Assembly (NCBI RefSeq): GCF_014697625.1
Contig: NZ_JACJSG010000015.1
Span: 1 to 64,000, forward strand
Direction: 5' to 3'
Length of the DNA stretch: 64,000 nt
Origin: Anabaena azotica FACHB-119
GTDB taxonomy: Bacteria; Cyanobacteriota; Cyanobacteriia; Cyanobacteriales; Nostocaceae
Below, piece after piece: positions 26,309 to 36,105 of the stretch. Below the pieces are notes generated by a model. It did not search any database and had not been told where the DNA came from. It saw only the letters and a list, made by a program, of their open reading frames with translations. The position numbers and the translations under genes were made by a program. How positions within the stretch are numbered: position 1 is the first letter of the stretch; each line of letters begins with the position of its first letter.

Positions 26309-27478
26309 TTATGATAACGCTTCAAACTGTCGCCAACAGAGATACAAAGCACGAGGTACATGAAAACATCCCTTCCATTTCCCACCTTTGAGATTTAACA
26401 GCACTTCCCCACGACGATTTAAATAGCCAAACCACTCGCCGTATTCTGCATCAGCAAAGTGCTGCCAAGCGTAATCGTGCATTTTTTGATACCATTGCCA
26501 ACAAGCATCACGACCCGTTAAGCGATAACCCATTGCTAAAGCTACCAAAGACTCCAAATGTACCCACCACAATTTTTGATCCCATTCTAATTGTTGCGGG
26601 GGATGACCTTCTGCATCCATAAAGTAATACAAGCCGCCATATTCATCATCCCAAGCAAAATTGAGAATATTTAACACCACATCAACAGCTTGATTAATTG
26701 TTTTGCTGTCGTTTTTCCGTTGGGCGATATCCATAATAAACCACATCGCCTCAATACCATGACCAGGGTTAATCAACCGACCATCAAAACTATCAATGTG
26801 GGAACCATCAGGGGCGACATTTTCATACATCAATCCCCGTTCTTGGTCGAGAAAATCATTCATGACTTCCTCAACAGTTGCAGCCAACACTTCCTCTAAG
26901 GTTTCACTTGGTAGTAGCCATTCCATTTCTAAAGTGAGGTTGGCTAAAATCATCGGCACAGATAGGGCTTTCATGGGACGTGTGCCGGGGTAAGCTTTGG
27001 TATATTTACCTTTTGGGTTATCTTTACGGCGGAGAACGTTGTTATATGCTTGCATTGCCACATCCTTAGCCCATTCTTCACCAGAAACTAAGGCGTATTT
27101 ACTGAATGCCATCGCTGCAAAGCAATCAGAAAAGATATTATAAGGCTGTACTAATGGTTGACCTCCACGAGTCAGGGCAAAATACCAATTACCTTGTGCA
27201 TCTCTACCATGTTGGGCGAGAAATTTAGCACCATTTTTAGCAATTTTTAACCAGTCTTCCCGCTTCTCTAACTGGTTGCACAGCATGGAAAAAGTCCATA
27301 CTTGACGGTTTTGCAACCAGATAAACTTATCTGTATCGTAGACTTTACCCTGGCGATCGAGACAAGTAAAGTAACCGCCTTCTTGCCAATCGACTGAGTG
27401 GTTTTCCCAAAATGGCAGTACATCATTAAGGAGAGCGTTTTTGTAAAGTTGCGCCAGCGCTTGCAAGTTTTTCTCCAT
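26309..27478 (-). CDS. N-acylglucosamine 2-epimerase (AGE family)
   Basis: Interconverts GlcNAc and ManNAc, a step toward sialic-acid-like sugars or amino-sugar salvage. The 389-aa length and the (alpha/alpha)6-barrel sequence fit the family. The catalytic pair is visible as H240 ([11 protein letters not shown]) and H373 (GCFHVPRAL), with R58 and E309. This is the same spacing, shifted by one, as I recall for R57/H239/E308/H372 of the structurally solved Anabaena CH1 enzyme. Start ATG 27478 is the first in frame. It is on the same strand as, and downstream of, a glycosyltransferase, suggesting a role in surface-sugar supply. Confidence 0.92.
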   Translation of the reverse strand: MEKNLQALAQLYKNALLNDVLPFWENHSVDWQEGGYFTCLDRQGKVYDTDKFIWLQNRQVWTFSMLCNQLEKREDWLKIAKNGAKFLAQHGRDAQGNWYFALTRGGQPLVQPYNIFSDCFAAMAFSKYALVSGEEWAKDVAMQAYNNVLRRKDNPKGKYTKAYPGTRPMKALSVPMILANLTLEMEWLLPSETLEEVLAATVEEVMNDFLDQERGLMYENVAPDGSHIDSFDGRLINPGHGIEAMWFIMDIAQRKNDSKTINQAVDVVLNILNFAWDDEYGGLYYFMDAEGHPPQQLEWDQKLWWVHLESLVALAMGYRLTGRDACWQWYQKMHDYAWQHFADAEYGEWFGYLNRRGEVLLNLKGGKWKGCFHVPRALYLCWRQFEALS

Positions 27479-27541
27479 GATGCCATCCCTTCATCAAACC
27501 ATCAGCGTTAATTATAAACTGGGGACTGGAGAGAAAACCGG

Positions 27542-27647
27542 ATGACTGTTGACCATTGACTATTGACTATGGACTATGGACTTTGGACTTTGGACTTTGG
27601 ACTAATGGCAACTGACCACTGACCACTGACCACTGACTACTGACTAA
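27542..27647. repeat. Heptamer array encoding the end of a glycosyltransferase
   Basis: About fifteen degenerate TTGACTA/TGGACTT/CTGACCA 7-mers. The last ~27 codons of the upstream glycosyltransferase and its stop codon lie within it. Confidence 0.88.
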
Positions 27648-28694
27648 TTCACGATAAACAGCGAGAGTTTCTTCGCTGACTTTGGTTGCACTAAATCTTT
27701 CTAAGTTTTGTTGAGCGCGGCGTTTCCATTTATACAGTTGGATGGGATCTGAGAGTAATTGAGCTAAAGCTTCTGCCAATGCGTCACTATTTTTAGGTGG
27801 CACTAATAGCCCAGCTTGTCCTTGATCCAAGGTTTCAGGAATGCCGTCTACGTCACTGGCAATGATAGCACAACCGGCTTCTCTTGCTTCGGTTAATACC
27901 AAACCGAAGGATTCGCAGTGGGAAGGAAGGACAAAAATATCGGTTGCTAGCATATAGCGCTGCGGTTCTGGCTGAAAACCTTCAAAATGAATGCGATTGC
28001 TAAAGGGTAGATTTTGCGCCATAGCTTCAAAATTTGACCGATTTGGGCCATTTCCTACCAGATATAGATGTGCTTCGGGAAAGTCTTTGGCAATCTTGCT
28101 GAAAGCTGTAATTAACTCAGCGATTCCTTTGCGATAATACATCCCAGCTACAACAGTAATTGCGGGACTTTTTAAAGGTATTGGTTGGTAATCTGTAAAT
28201 GGACGATGGCGGGGACTCCCTAATGTACCATTAGAAACCACTCGTAGTTTATAGCTGGGAATACCACGACGTACCATTGAATCAGCTACTGCATGACTAA
28301 CAGCAATTACCCGATCTGCTAATCCCATCAACACAGCACTACGTTGAAACTCATTGTGGACTGTGGAAACTAAGTTATAGCCATAACTTCCTTTTAAAAT
28401 TCCCGCCAGGACAACTCCTGTCATCATGTGTGCATGAACTATATCTGGCTGGAACTTCTGAATGATCTGCCGAAAATTCCAAATCGCTCTCATCAGATTT
28501 AGGGGTTGTCTAGACTGATCTAAATGAAAGTGTCTGACACCATAGCGAGCTAACAGTGGTTCATATCCTCCACCAGCCGAAGCTATAGCTACTTGATGAC
28601 CGTTTTTAGCTTGTAAGCAGGCTAAGTCTACTGCTACATTGACGATTCCATTACCAATTTCTTGTACATGATTGGTGATATGTAATATTAACAT
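27567..28694 (-). CDS. Glycosyltransferase family 4, repeat-derived C-terminus
   Basis: A GT-B enzyme of 375 aa. The N-terminal domain opens MLILHITNHVQEIGNGIVNV, the donor-binding half has VVAGMYYRKGIAELI and the family signature FVLPSHCESFGLVLTEAREAG, then a catalytic-region E. It transfers a nucleotide-activated sugar to an unknown acceptor, probably an exopolysaccharide or lipid-linked glycan. From about residue 348 the protein is translated heptamer repeat (VSSQWSVVSGQLPLVQSPKS), so the natural end was probably near residue 348 and the tail is added. The epimerase follows on the same strand. Confidence 0.9.
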   Translation of the reverse strand: MLILHITNHVQEIGNGIVNVAVDLACLQAKNGHQVAIASAGGGYEPLLARYGVRHFHLDQSRQPLNLMRAIWNFRQIIQKFQPDIVHAHMMTGVVLAGILKGSYGYNLVSTVHNEFQRSAVLMGLADRVIAVSHAVADSMVRRGIPSYKLRVVSNGTLGSPRHRPFTDYQPIPLKSPAITVVAGMYYRKGIAELITAFSKIAKDFPEAHLYLVGNGPNRSNFEAMAQNLPFSNRIHFEGFQPEPQRYMLATDIFVLPSHCESFGLVLTEAREAGCAIIASDVDGIPETLDQGQAGLLVPPKNSDALAEALAQLLSDPIQLYKWKRRAQQNLERFSATKVSEETLAVYRELVSSQWSVVSGQLPLVQSPKSKVHSP

Positions 28695-28750
28695 TTATAC
28701 TTTCTCCATACTAATTATTCATCTTTTTTAGATGAAGGAAATCAAGTTTA

Positions 28751-28846
28751 AGACTTACGCAAGTGTCAGCCCCAATAATTTGGTACAAATTCAAGGATTT
28801 TCCACATCTGACGCACCCTACCCCAAGTGCCAGTTGCGTAATTCCT
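28751..28846. mobile_element. MITE-like element, family 1, internally deleted
   Basis: AGACTTACGCAAGTGTCAGC at one end and CAGTTGCGTAATTCCT at the other. The internal ATAATCAAACTAACTGTAGGG segment found in other copies is missing. Confidence 0.8.
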
Positions 28847-28972
28847 GAAATTTATGTAGTTAGCTATCTGATAGTAAATGCAGCGTTGATTGCTTAGATA
28901 CAGTAGAGGTTTATAGAGGTGTAACTTATCCTGATACAAAGGACTGTGTATTGCTGTTACCGCAAATTTGAT

Positions 28973-29770
28973 TTAAAACTCGCTTTTAAAGAAGATTTCG
29001 TGGGTAGCAAGAAATTGTTTTATAAAGCCTTTGGGTAAGTTATTGATCTGAGAGGCGTATGCAGCGATCGCTCTTTTTTTCTTATCTTGCACTGCAACAA
29101 TTGAGAAGTTATGAGCCTCTGCAATATCTTGTAATTTCAGCAAGATGAATATTGGCGCTCTCCAGAATAACCAGACGGAATATTGAAATACTTCCACATT
29201 AAATTTAATTTGTTGAATTGCTGTCTTTACTAATTTATAAGTTGCTTCATGATCCCTATGACAATCTTTCTTATGAGGTACATATATTTCTTCAGGTTGA
29301 TAATGATTAATTAATTCTGTTATTTCGTAAATGGTTTGTTGATATTCTGCATCATCCAGTTCCCCTAAATTTCCATCTGGCTTAGATAAAAAATGTATAT
29401 TTGATGCTTCTACACCTAAAATTCCTAAAGCAGCGATCGCCTCTTGCTGCCGTGTTTGAATTATCTGATTTTGCCAATCTACATTTATAGCTTTTGAGCC
29501 TTTCCCATCAGTGATAAACACCACTGTAACGGGTATATTATTCTCTCTTTTATAAGCAATCATACCTCCACAGCCAAAAGTTTCATCATCTTGGTGCGGA
29601 GAGAACACCATAATAGGTTTTTCGCTACATAGTAATGTTTTGCTACCACCCAACAATAGCCATTTATATAGTAACCAAGAATGAACATATTGCACCTTCT
29701 CAAGCCAGCTAATGGGAATTAGTTTCTGTAAATGTTGTAAATAAGCTTTAATAGAGAATTTCGGCTTCAT
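28973..29770 (-). CDS. PIG-L/LmbE-family deacetylase
   Basis: A zinc-dependent N-deacetylase fold of 265 aa, the family that removes acetyl groups from GlcNAc-type sugars. The signature is FSPHQDDETFGCGG (H59, D61, D62; Pro of the usual HPDDE is Gln), with VVFITDGKGS and a later HRDH metal-binding pair in the CHRDHEATYKL stretch. The N-terminal 50 residues are helical and extra. It sits among glycosyltransferases and the epimerase, so its substrate is probably a saccharide in the same pathway. Confidence 0.88.
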   Translation of the reverse strand: MKPKFSIKAYLQHLQKLIPISWLEKVQYVHSWLLYKWLLLGGSKTLLCSEKPIMVFSPHQDDETFGCGGMIAYKRENNIPVTVVFITDGKGSKAINVDWQNQIIQTRQQEAIAALGILGVEASNIHFLSKPDGNLGELDDAEYQQTIYEITELINHYQPEEIYVPHKKDCHRDHEATYKLVKTAIQQIKFNVEVFQYSVWLFWRAPIFILLKLQDIAEAHNFSIVAVQDKKKRAIAAYASQINNLPKGFIKQFLATHEIFFKSEF

Positions 29771-30799
29771 AGTCTTGGCTAAAAAAGGCTACTAGTAATT
29801 GTAAGTGTTCAATAATTAACTATGTAAATTTCTTAGTTAATATCTAAAACTTTTTTGTCTTTAAGCATCAAACTCATCATAAGACAAGCCTAGCAAAATT
29901 AGGATAAAGATTTTATGTGAAAATTATCTTATATTTTTATTTTTTTAAATAAAATTAAAAATTACCAATATTACTTTTGGTTATTTGTTTTACAATTTTC
30001 AATTTTGATGTCGATGAAAAAATTAATATGTATAGCTGTTTGACAAAATAGTCTTAATTTAATAGAGTTTTATACTTATGGGAATCTAGTTATATAACAT
30101 TTGTAGTCAACCTGACAAAAGTTTATATAAAACAAAAATATGGCGTGTATTAGTATACAGTTTTGCTATAAGAACATCAACAATAGATTGCTATTTATAC
30201 AAAATTTATCCAAGCAGATATTAAGTAGTAGCGTGTCTAGCCTAAAATGTTGCATTATTTTTTTCTTGTGGGATGGGCATCTTGCCCGTCCGGTGCGGGC
30301 AGGATGCCCACACCACAAGAGTTATATTTATGCACAAGTTTAGTCTAGACAAGCCAGTAGAATGCGTTAAGCTCTTAGATGATGCTTTTTGTCATCAATT
30401 ATCTTGAAATATGCGCCTAAAAGACCCTACGGTAATATAATGCTTACTTGAGAAATAACCTCTAAGTCATAAAGAATACATTGCTAGCAAAAAGCCTATT
30501 ATTTCTTATTTAAAGATTTTATAAATAAAAATTATATTTTATATATGAATTTAAACAAAATCTATATTGAGTCAGATGTAATAGTAGCTGATAGCGTAGA
30601 GAATTGAAGAATATAACTAATAAGTAGCTACTTATAAACAGCCCATACTAAAACAAATGAATAAATTCTATTTACAATTCACATCTTGGAGAGTGTAGTC
30701 AGGTAAATCAGTATTTATTTTCATGTTTAGTGTATAAATGCAGTGGTGCTGAAACCGTCGGAAGTATTCTCAAGCTCCACTTATTAATAGGAGACAAGA
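29771..30799. other. AT-rich 1-kb intergenic stretch
   Basis: It separates divergent sugar genes. One family 2 MITE-like element (30226-30360) is present. The rest is very AT-rich with no gene I can support; promoters for both flanking genes are presumably here. Confidence 0.6.
30226..30360. mobile_element. MITE-like element, family 2
   Basis: Central palindrome GGGCATCTTGCCCGTCC and GGGCAGGATGCCC between arms CTAAAATGTTGCAT and TGCACAAGTTTAG. The right flank CCAGTAGAATGCGT resembles the family 1 interior, as at 19.8 kb. Confidence 0.8.
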
Positions 30800-31969
30800 G
30801 TGAAAAATCAAGAAGCAAATTTAAGTTTAACACCTGCTCATATCTTGACTCTAGGTTCTGGCTGGTTTCCTACTAATCCTGGGGGTTTAGAAAGATATGT
30901 ATATGAATTAATTTATCAATTATCAGCCAGTCGAGATATAATAGAATTATGTGGAGTTGGGTTGCCGAAAGATGAAGATAATTCACCAATTAAGCTAACG
31001 AACCTAGCATCTCCAGATAGTAAAATTTGGCAAAGGTTCTGGTCTATTCGTCAGAATTTTCAGAAAACAAGAATAAGTAATCCAGATGCTATCAATTTAC
31101 ACTTTGCTTTATATAGCTTTCCTATTTTAGATATCTTACCTAAAGGAATACCCATTACTTTTAATTTTCACGGGCCTTGGGCATCTGAAAGTAAACAGGA
31201 AGTAATGAGAAATAAACTGAGTATTTTCTTGAAGCGTCGGCTGATAGAACAAACTACATATAATCGTTGCGATCGCTTTATCGTTCTTAGTAAAGCATTT
31301 GGTAATATATTACATCAAGAATATCATATAGCTTGGGACAAAATACACATTATTCCGGGTGGTGTGAACATTGAGAAATTTCAACCAAATTTATCACGAC
31401 CAGCAGCCCGTCAGCAATTAAACTGGCCGGAAAATCGCCCTATCCTATTTACATCTAGGCGCTTAGTTCATCGTGTGGGGTTAGATAAATTATTAGAGGC
31501 TATATCAATTATTAAACCAAAAGTCCCTGATATTTGGCTAGCGATCGCCGGACGGGGACATCTCCAAGCCACATTAGAACAACAAGCGCAAGAATTAGGT
31601 TTAGAAAACAATGTCAAATTTTTAGGTTTTCTACCAGATGAGCAATTACCCCTTGCTTACCAAGCTGCTAATTTAACTGTTATGCCTAGTCAATCTTTTG
31701 AAGGCTTTGGATTAGCAATTACGGAATCTTTAGCTTGTGGTACACCAGTTTTATGTACTCCTGTTGGGGGAATGCCCGAAATTTTAACACTCTTTTCTCC
31801 AGAATTAATTACTACATCTACAGAAGCTACTGCTATTGCTGAAAAGTTACAACAAATATTATTAGCTGAAATCCCAACCCCTTCCAGAGAAGACTGTCGC
31901 CAATATGCTGTGACTAACTTTGATTGGCAAAAAATAGCTCAACAAGTAAGACAGGTAATTTTGGCTTGA
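30800..31969 (+). CDS. Glycosyltransferase family 4
   Basis: A GT-B glycosyltransferase of 389 aa. The N-terminal domain has LGSGWFPTNPGGLERYV with the acceptor-side Gly-rich loop; the C-terminal domain has FTSRRLVHRVGLDKLLEA, WLAIAGRGHL and the EX7E region SFEGFGLAITESLACGTPV. It starts with GTG after a strong AGGAGAC ribosome site. No membrane segment. Paired with a second glycosyltransferase 65 bp downstream, it probably acts in assembly of an extracellular polysaccharide. Confidence 0.92.
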   Translation: MKNQEANLSLTPAHILTLGSGWFPTNPGGLERYVYELIYQLSASRDIIELCGVGLPKDEDNSPIKLTNLASPDSKIWQRFWSIRQNFQKTRISNPDAINLHFALYSFPILDILPKGIPITFNFHGPWASESKQEVMRNKLSIFLKRRLIEQTTYNRCDRFIVLSKAFGNILHQEYHIAWDKIHIIPGGVNIEKFQPNLSRPAARQQLNWPENRPILFTSRRLVHRVGLDKLLEAISIIKPKVPDIWLAIAGRGHLQATLEQQAQELGLENNVKFLGFLPDEQLPLAYQAANLTVMPSQSFEGFGLAITESLACGTPVLCTPVGGMPEILTLFSPELITTSTEATAIAEKLQQILLAEIPTPSREDCRQYAVTNFDWQKIAQQVRQVILA

Positions 31970-31987
31970 TGATAGAGGACAGTAGAC

Positions 31988-32034
31988 AGTGAAAATTACC
32001 TGATAACTGATAACTGATAACTGATAACTGACAG
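31988..32034. repeat. Heptamer array (TGATAAC) before a start codon
   Basis: Four to five TGATAAC/GACAGTG-type 7-mers end directly at the ATG at 32035, displacing any obvious ribosome binding site. Confidence 0.88.
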
Positions 32035-33180
32035 ATGAAAATATTATTTTTAGACCAGAGTGGTAAACCTGGTGGTGCAGAATTGTGTTTAATTGATATT
32101 GCTAAACCTTACTGCGATCGCGCTTTGGTTGGTTTGTTTGCAGATGGGTCATTTAAAACTTTACTACAACAACATCATATACCTGTTGAAGTATTGACAA
32201 ATCAAGCAATTCAAGTTCGTAAACAAAGTAATTTATTGCCAGCTTTCGGTAGTTTGGGACAACTTGCGCCTCTAGTGGCTAAAGTTGTGCAACGAGCTAT
32301 TGAGTATGATTTAATTTACGCCAATACACAAAAGGCGTTAGTTGTGGGTGCGATCGCCAGCTTGTTCGCTCGTCGTCCGTTAGTGTATCATCTACATGAT
32401 ATCCTTTCCCCAGAACACTTTAGTAAAACCAACCTGCGAGTAGCAGTTAACTTAGCTAATCGTTGCGCTTCATTAGTAATAGCTAATTCCCAAGCGAGTC
32501 AAACGGCTTTTGTGCAGGCTGGAGGACGCGCAGAACTGACAACAGTTATTTATAATGGATTTAATCCAAAACTCTATCAAACTTGTGAGTCAGAAACTAA
32601 TCAATTACGAAAACAATTAGGCATAGAAGATAAATTTGTTGTTGGACATTTTAGCCGACTTTCACCTTGGAAAGGACAGCATATTTTAATTGATGCAATT
32701 TCCCAATGTCCCCTACAAGTAACAGCAATTTTAGTAGGTGATGCCCTATTTGGAGAACAAGAATATGTCAAACAATTACATCAACAAATTACACAACTAG
32801 GGCTAGAAAACCGCATCAAATTTTTAGGTTTTCGCACTGATATTCCCCAATTAATGGCAGCTTGTAATTTAGTTGCTCATACATCCACCGCACCAGAACC
32901 TTTTGGGAGAGTAATTGTTGAAGCTATGCTATGTGGTAAACCTGTAGTAGCCGCCAAAGCAGGCGGTGCAGTCGAATTAGTTGAGCATGGAATTAATGGA
33001 TTTTTAACTACACCAGGAGAACCCCAAGAACTAGCAAACATTATTAATGACTGTTGGGAAAATACAGCAAATACGGCAAACATCGCTAGTAATGCCAAAA
33101 CTATTGCTACTCAGCGTTTTGATGTAGCGAATATCAATCAACAGATTGCTCAAGTGTTATCAAATATAGTAGGGGGCTGA
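32035..33180 (+). CDS. Glycosyltransferase family 4 (second of pair)
   Basis: A GT-B enzyme of 381 aa with LFLDQSGKPGGAELCLIDIA at the start, then YANTQKALVVGA, a donor domain with GHFSRLSPWKGQHILIDA and the EPFGRVIVEAMLCGKPV signature with the conserved Glu pair. It is probably cotranscribed with the glycosyltransferase upstream. The start ATG directly follows the heptamer array. Sugar and acceptor specificity cannot be read from sequence. Confidence 0.92.
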   Translation: MKILFLDQSGKPGGAELCLIDIAKPYCDRALVGLFADGSFKTLLQQHHIPVEVLTNQAIQVRKQSNLLPAFGSLGQLAPLVAKVVQRAIEYDLIYANTQKALVVGAIASLFARRPLVYHLHDILSPEHFSKTNLRVAVNLANRCASLVIANSQASQTAFVQAGGRAELTTVIYNGFNPKLYQTCESETNQLRKQLGIEDKFVVGHFSRLSPWKGQHILIDAISQCPLQVTAILVGDALFGEQEYVKQLHQQITQLGLENRIKFLGFRTDIPQLMAACNLVAHTSTAPEPFGRVIVEAMLCGKPVVAAKAGGAVELVEHGINGFLTTPGEPQELANIINDCWENTANTANIASNAKTIATQRFDVANINQQIAQVLSNIVGG

Positions 33181-33421
33181 AGGCAGGAGGGAAGAGGTTT
33201 TTAGCTTATTGGCAAAAATCATATGCACTGGTCAGGCTCGACCGAGCAATTAGGCTCAACCGATGTAGCACCAGGGATCGCCCATTGCTAACACTTCCAC
33301 TTCAGCCAGCTTTGAGCGTTCCTTAGTTTTTGCTTACGTACTACAACCCCAAACAATCTTCCTAGTTTGTGGAAGTGCTTTTCCTCCCACCTTACTGACA
33401 TAATACTTACAGTTGACACGT

Positions 33422-33438
33422 GTAACCCCAAGGGTTAC
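33422..33438. promoter_or_regulatory. Probable HigA operator
   Basis: A perfect 7-bp inverted repeat GTAACCC-CAA-GGGTTAC lies 7 bases before the higB ATG. TTGACA (33413) and TACGAT (33436) around it are spaced 17, but would start transcription at or after the ATG; TAATAC at 33401 is a better -10 for a short leader. Antitoxin autorepression at this dyad is inferred. Confidence 0.65.
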
Positions 33439-33444
33439 GATTTT

Positions 33445-33726
33445 ATGGGAATTAAAAGTTTTAAGCATAAGGGTGTTAAAAAACTTTTTGAAGACGATGA
33501 TAGGAGTGGAGTTCAACCAGATACAGCAGAGAAGCTTTTAGATATACTTGACAGGCTTGATGCTGCTAGCGAAATTAAAGATATGCAATACCCCGGCTCT
33601 GGATTACACCAACTAAAAGGTGACAGAAAAGGGGAGTGGTCTGTTACTGTCACCAAAAACTGGCGTATAACTTTCACCTTTGAAGACGGAGATGCTTACG
33701 AGGTAAATTACGAAGACTATCACTAG
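33445..33726 (+). CDS. higB: HigB/RelE-family toxin
   Basis: A ribosome-dependent mRNA interferase of 93 aa. It starts MGIKSFKHKGVKKLFE, the conserved HigB opening, and has the core GLHQLKGDRKGEWSVTV, NWRITFTF and EVNYEDYH at the C-terminus, as in HigB proteins that precede their antitoxin. The frame is open from 33367 but the extra residues are not family-like. The higA gene starts 14 bp downstream after AGGAGA, giving the reversed toxin-antitoxin order typical of higBA. Confidence 0.93.
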   Translation: MGIKSFKHKGVKKLFEDDDRSGVQPDTAEKLLDILDRLDAASEIKDMQYPGSGLHQLKGDRKGEWSVTVTKNWRITFTFEDGDAYEVNYEDYH

Positions 33727-33739
33727 GAGACTTTTGCCG

Positions 33740-34039
33740 ATGATCACCAAAAGAAAACCCAGACACCCCGGTGGCTTGATCAAGCGTCAGTATCTTGAGC
33801 CACTTAATATCACAGTTACTGATTTTGCTGACATCATTGGTGTATCGCGTAAAACAATGTCTGAGATAGTTAACGAACGAGCAAGCGTTACACCTGACAT
33901 GGCTCTTCGTTTATCTACTGCTCTGCAAACCACTCCTGAGCTATGGCTCAACTTACAACAAAAATATGATCTTTGGTGTGCGGCTAATGAGTCGGAATCC
34001 TGGAAAGAAGTGACACCAATAAATTTACAAGCTTCCTAA
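33740..34039 (+). CDS. higA: HigA-family XRE antitoxin
   Basis: A 99-aa antitoxin with a helix-turn-helix: HPGGLIKRQYLEPLNITV, then FADIIGVSRKTMSEIVNERA and TPDMALRLSTAL, with the HigA signature TPELWLNLQQKYDLW. It neutralises HigB and binds the operon promoter. ATG 33740 follows AGGAGA at 33725-33730; the frame is also open from TTG 33734. The operon has only these two genes. Confidence 0.93.
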   Translation: MITKRKPRHPGGLIKRQYLEPLNITVTDFADIIGVSRKTMSEIVNERASVTPDMALRLSTALQTTPELWLNLQQKYDLWCAANESESWKEVTPINLQAS

Positions 34040-34143
34040 AAACTCCCTGTTCTGCACGCTGCGGTACTCATACCTTGCTTATGCTGTACTCCCAATTATT
34101 AGCTAGGTTTGTAGATGCTCATCGCGGTCACTCGTTGAAAAAC

Positions 34144-34953
34144 TTATTGCCCTGTCTTCACAGGTTTTAAATTTCTCGCCTTATAGAACGTTTCCAGACT
34201 ATCGCGATCGCCAACAAAACGCCAGTGCCAAGGCTCATAACTCACCCCTTGAACATTATCCTTGGGAAAAGACAACTCAAAACCAAACCGAGCCGCATTA
34301 CCCTGTAGCCATGCAAAAGCCTTAGTTTGCTCAAAAATAGCCTGAAGATTGGTTGATGGTGCTGCACCGTCGCCAATATCCACAGCATAACCCGTGTGAT
34401 GTTCACTATGTCCAGGCGGAGCGCTCAGAGCCGCCCTTTGAGCCGGAGTTTGATTACGTTGAGCGCCTACAGCAAAAAACAACTGCTCCTGCTCCTTTAC
34501 CGAACGAAAACCGGAAATAGGTACTAAAATTACACCCGCACTCCGCGCCGCCTGTACCATCTCCAGATACTTTTGAGCAGCAGTTTTCCGCATACGGATG
34601 CGTCCATCGTTGCTAATAGGCGCTAATTCTGACTCAGGAGCTTCTTGGTAAGCAAAATGATTCAATACAGTTTCCGGTGCAGCAGAATTACCGACTGTCG
34701 GCCCAGGTGTACCCACAGAACTAGCTGGTGCAGTTTGAGACTCGACTGTATTTTTATTTGTGGTAATAAAAAATACAAAACCGCTCACGAGCGCCAGTAC
34801 CACAAAAGCGCTAATTCCCCCAACTAGCAAAATTAGGCGTTGTAACTTTTGTTTAGGTGTGATACTGGGAGTATCCCGTACAGCTACTGGGATATCATCA
34901 CTCAGATTATCAAATGATTCGTGCGAATCTTCAGAAAACCCAGCTTTATTCAA
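34144..34953 (-). CDS. VanY-like D-alanyl-D-alanine carboxypeptidase (M15B)
   Basis: A membrane-anchored peptidoglycan peptidase of 269 aa. A single membrane segment lies near residues 40-63, then a Pro/Ser/Thr linker and the catalytic domain. The M15 zinc site is complete: SEHHTGYAVD (H185, D192) and EPWHWRFVG (H243), with SGFRSVKEQ upstream. It trims D-Ala from stem peptides in the periplasm. It diverges from the transporter gene at 35055. Nothing nearby suggests vancomycin resistance. Confidence 0.92.
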   Translation of the reverse strand: MNKAGFSEDSHESFDNLSDDIPVAVRDTPSITPKQKLQRLILLVGGISAFVVLALVSGFVFFITTNKNTVESQTAPASSVGTPGPTVGNSAAPETVLNHFAYQEAPESELAPISNDGRIRMRKTAAQKYLEMVQAARSAGVILVPISGFRSVKEQEQLFFAVGAQRNQTPAQRAALSAPPGHSEHHTGYAVDIGDGAAPSTNLQAIFEQTKAFAWLQGNAARFGFELSFPKDNVQGVSYEPWHWRFVGDRDSLETFYKARNLKPVKTGQ

Positions 34954-35054
34954 AGGTCAGCTCCTGCTTTTGTACAAATTTTCATTGAAATTTTAGACTT
35001 ATAAAAATAAACTTATTGGGTAGCATTCTACCTCTATAATTTTTAGGCGCAACA

Positions 35055-35978
35055 TTGGTAAATCTCCTAGAACTATACGTCAAACTTGTAGGGTTAGTCC
35101 TAGTAGGTTTTATTCTGGGACGCAAACTACCTAGTACAGTTCCGACAAGCTTAGGTCAGTGGCTTTTCTGGGTGGGAGTACCGATAAGTATAGTATCTTT
35201 TTTACGGCAAACCGACTTATCAGGAAAAATTTGGATTGCTCCGGCGATCGCACACCTCGCCATTTTACTCGGCGCATTTTTAGCTTGGCTAGGAATCAAA
35301 GGACAGATATACTTCAGTAATACCATACCGCAAAAATCTACTCAGGGAAGTTTGCTGTTAGCAGCAATGATAGGCAACACAGGCTATTTAGGCTTCCCCG
35401 TCACCTTAGCAATGGTAGGCAAAGAATACTTTGCTTGGGCGCTATTTTATGACTTATTAGGGTCTTTTCCTGGTGCTTACGCATTAGGTGTAGCATTAGG
35501 CGCTCATTTTGGCACTAATCAAAATCATCATCAATTTACCCAAGTAGCCAGAGCCATTATCATCAATCCCGCCTTGTGGAGTTTCGGCTTCGGCTTACTA
35601 TTTCGTCAAATCGCCATTCCCCAAATCTGGGAAATTGGCTTAGATAAATTTGCTTGGAGTACAGTAGCCTTATCTCTAATATTAATTGGGATGCGATTAA
35701 GCAAACTTAATACTTGGGGCAACCTACCACAAGTAGGCATCAGCTTAGGTATAAAAATGCTGATAGTCCCCTTAATTTTAGGCAGTATCTTACCACTTTT
35801 AGGACTAACCGGGCCAGCCGCTAAAGTTATTCTCCTACAAATGGCCATGCCTCCCGCCTTCGCTTCCCTAGTCATCGCCGAAACCTTCAACCTAGACCGC
35901 AACCTAGCTGTCACCACACTAGCGCTAGGAGTTATTTTATTACTCCTAACACTCCCCCTATGGCTATGGTTGTTTTGA
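35055..35978 (+). CDS. AEC-family transporter (auxin efflux carrier-like)
   Basis: An integral membrane protein of 307 aa with about ten hydrophobic helices and the family's two inverted halves. It begins NLLELYVKLVGLVLVGFILG and has MIGNTGYLGFPVTLAM in the first crossover and MAMPPAFASLVIAETF in the second, both conserved in AEC carriers. The substrate is not inferable. The only convenient start is TTG at 35055; no closer ATG fits. Confidence 0.88.
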   Translation: MVNLLELYVKLVGLVLVGFILGRKLPSTVPTSLGQWLFWVGVPISIVSFLRQTDLSGKIWIAPAIAHLAILLGAFLAWLGIKGQIYFSNTIPQKSTQGSLLLAAMIGNTGYLGFPVTLAMVGKEYFAWALFYDLLGSFPGAYALGVALGAHFGTNQNHHQFTQVARAIIINPALWSFGFGLLFRQIAIPQIWEIGLDKFAWSTVALSLILIGMRLSKLNTWGNLPQVGISLGIKMLIVPLILGSILPLLGLTGPAAKVILLQMAMPPAFASLVIAETFNLDRNLAVTTLALGVILLLLTLPLWLWLF

Positions 35979-35984
35979 ATTAGT

Positions 35985-36013
35985 TAATAGTCCATAGTCC
36001 ATAGTCAAAAGTC
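35985..36013. repeat. Heptamer array
   Basis: Four GTCCATA/GTTAATA 7-mers between the transporter stop and the convergent phosphoribosyltransferase gene. Confidence 0.8.
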
Positions 36014-36105
36014 CATAATTATTCTGCCCAATTCCCTCAGTCTCTCATCTCCCCCGTCTCCGACAAATTCCTTAATTTTGAATTTTGAATTTTGAATTGT
36101 TTCCC

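Noticed and set aside
30140..30343. Plus-strand frame across the family 2 element
   Set aside because: Its second half is the MITE palindrome and the first half lacks coding character.
33413..33441. TTGACA-17-TACGAT as the higB promoter
   Set aside because: Transcription would begin at or after the start codon of the family-consistent higB frame, so it was kept only as an operator context.
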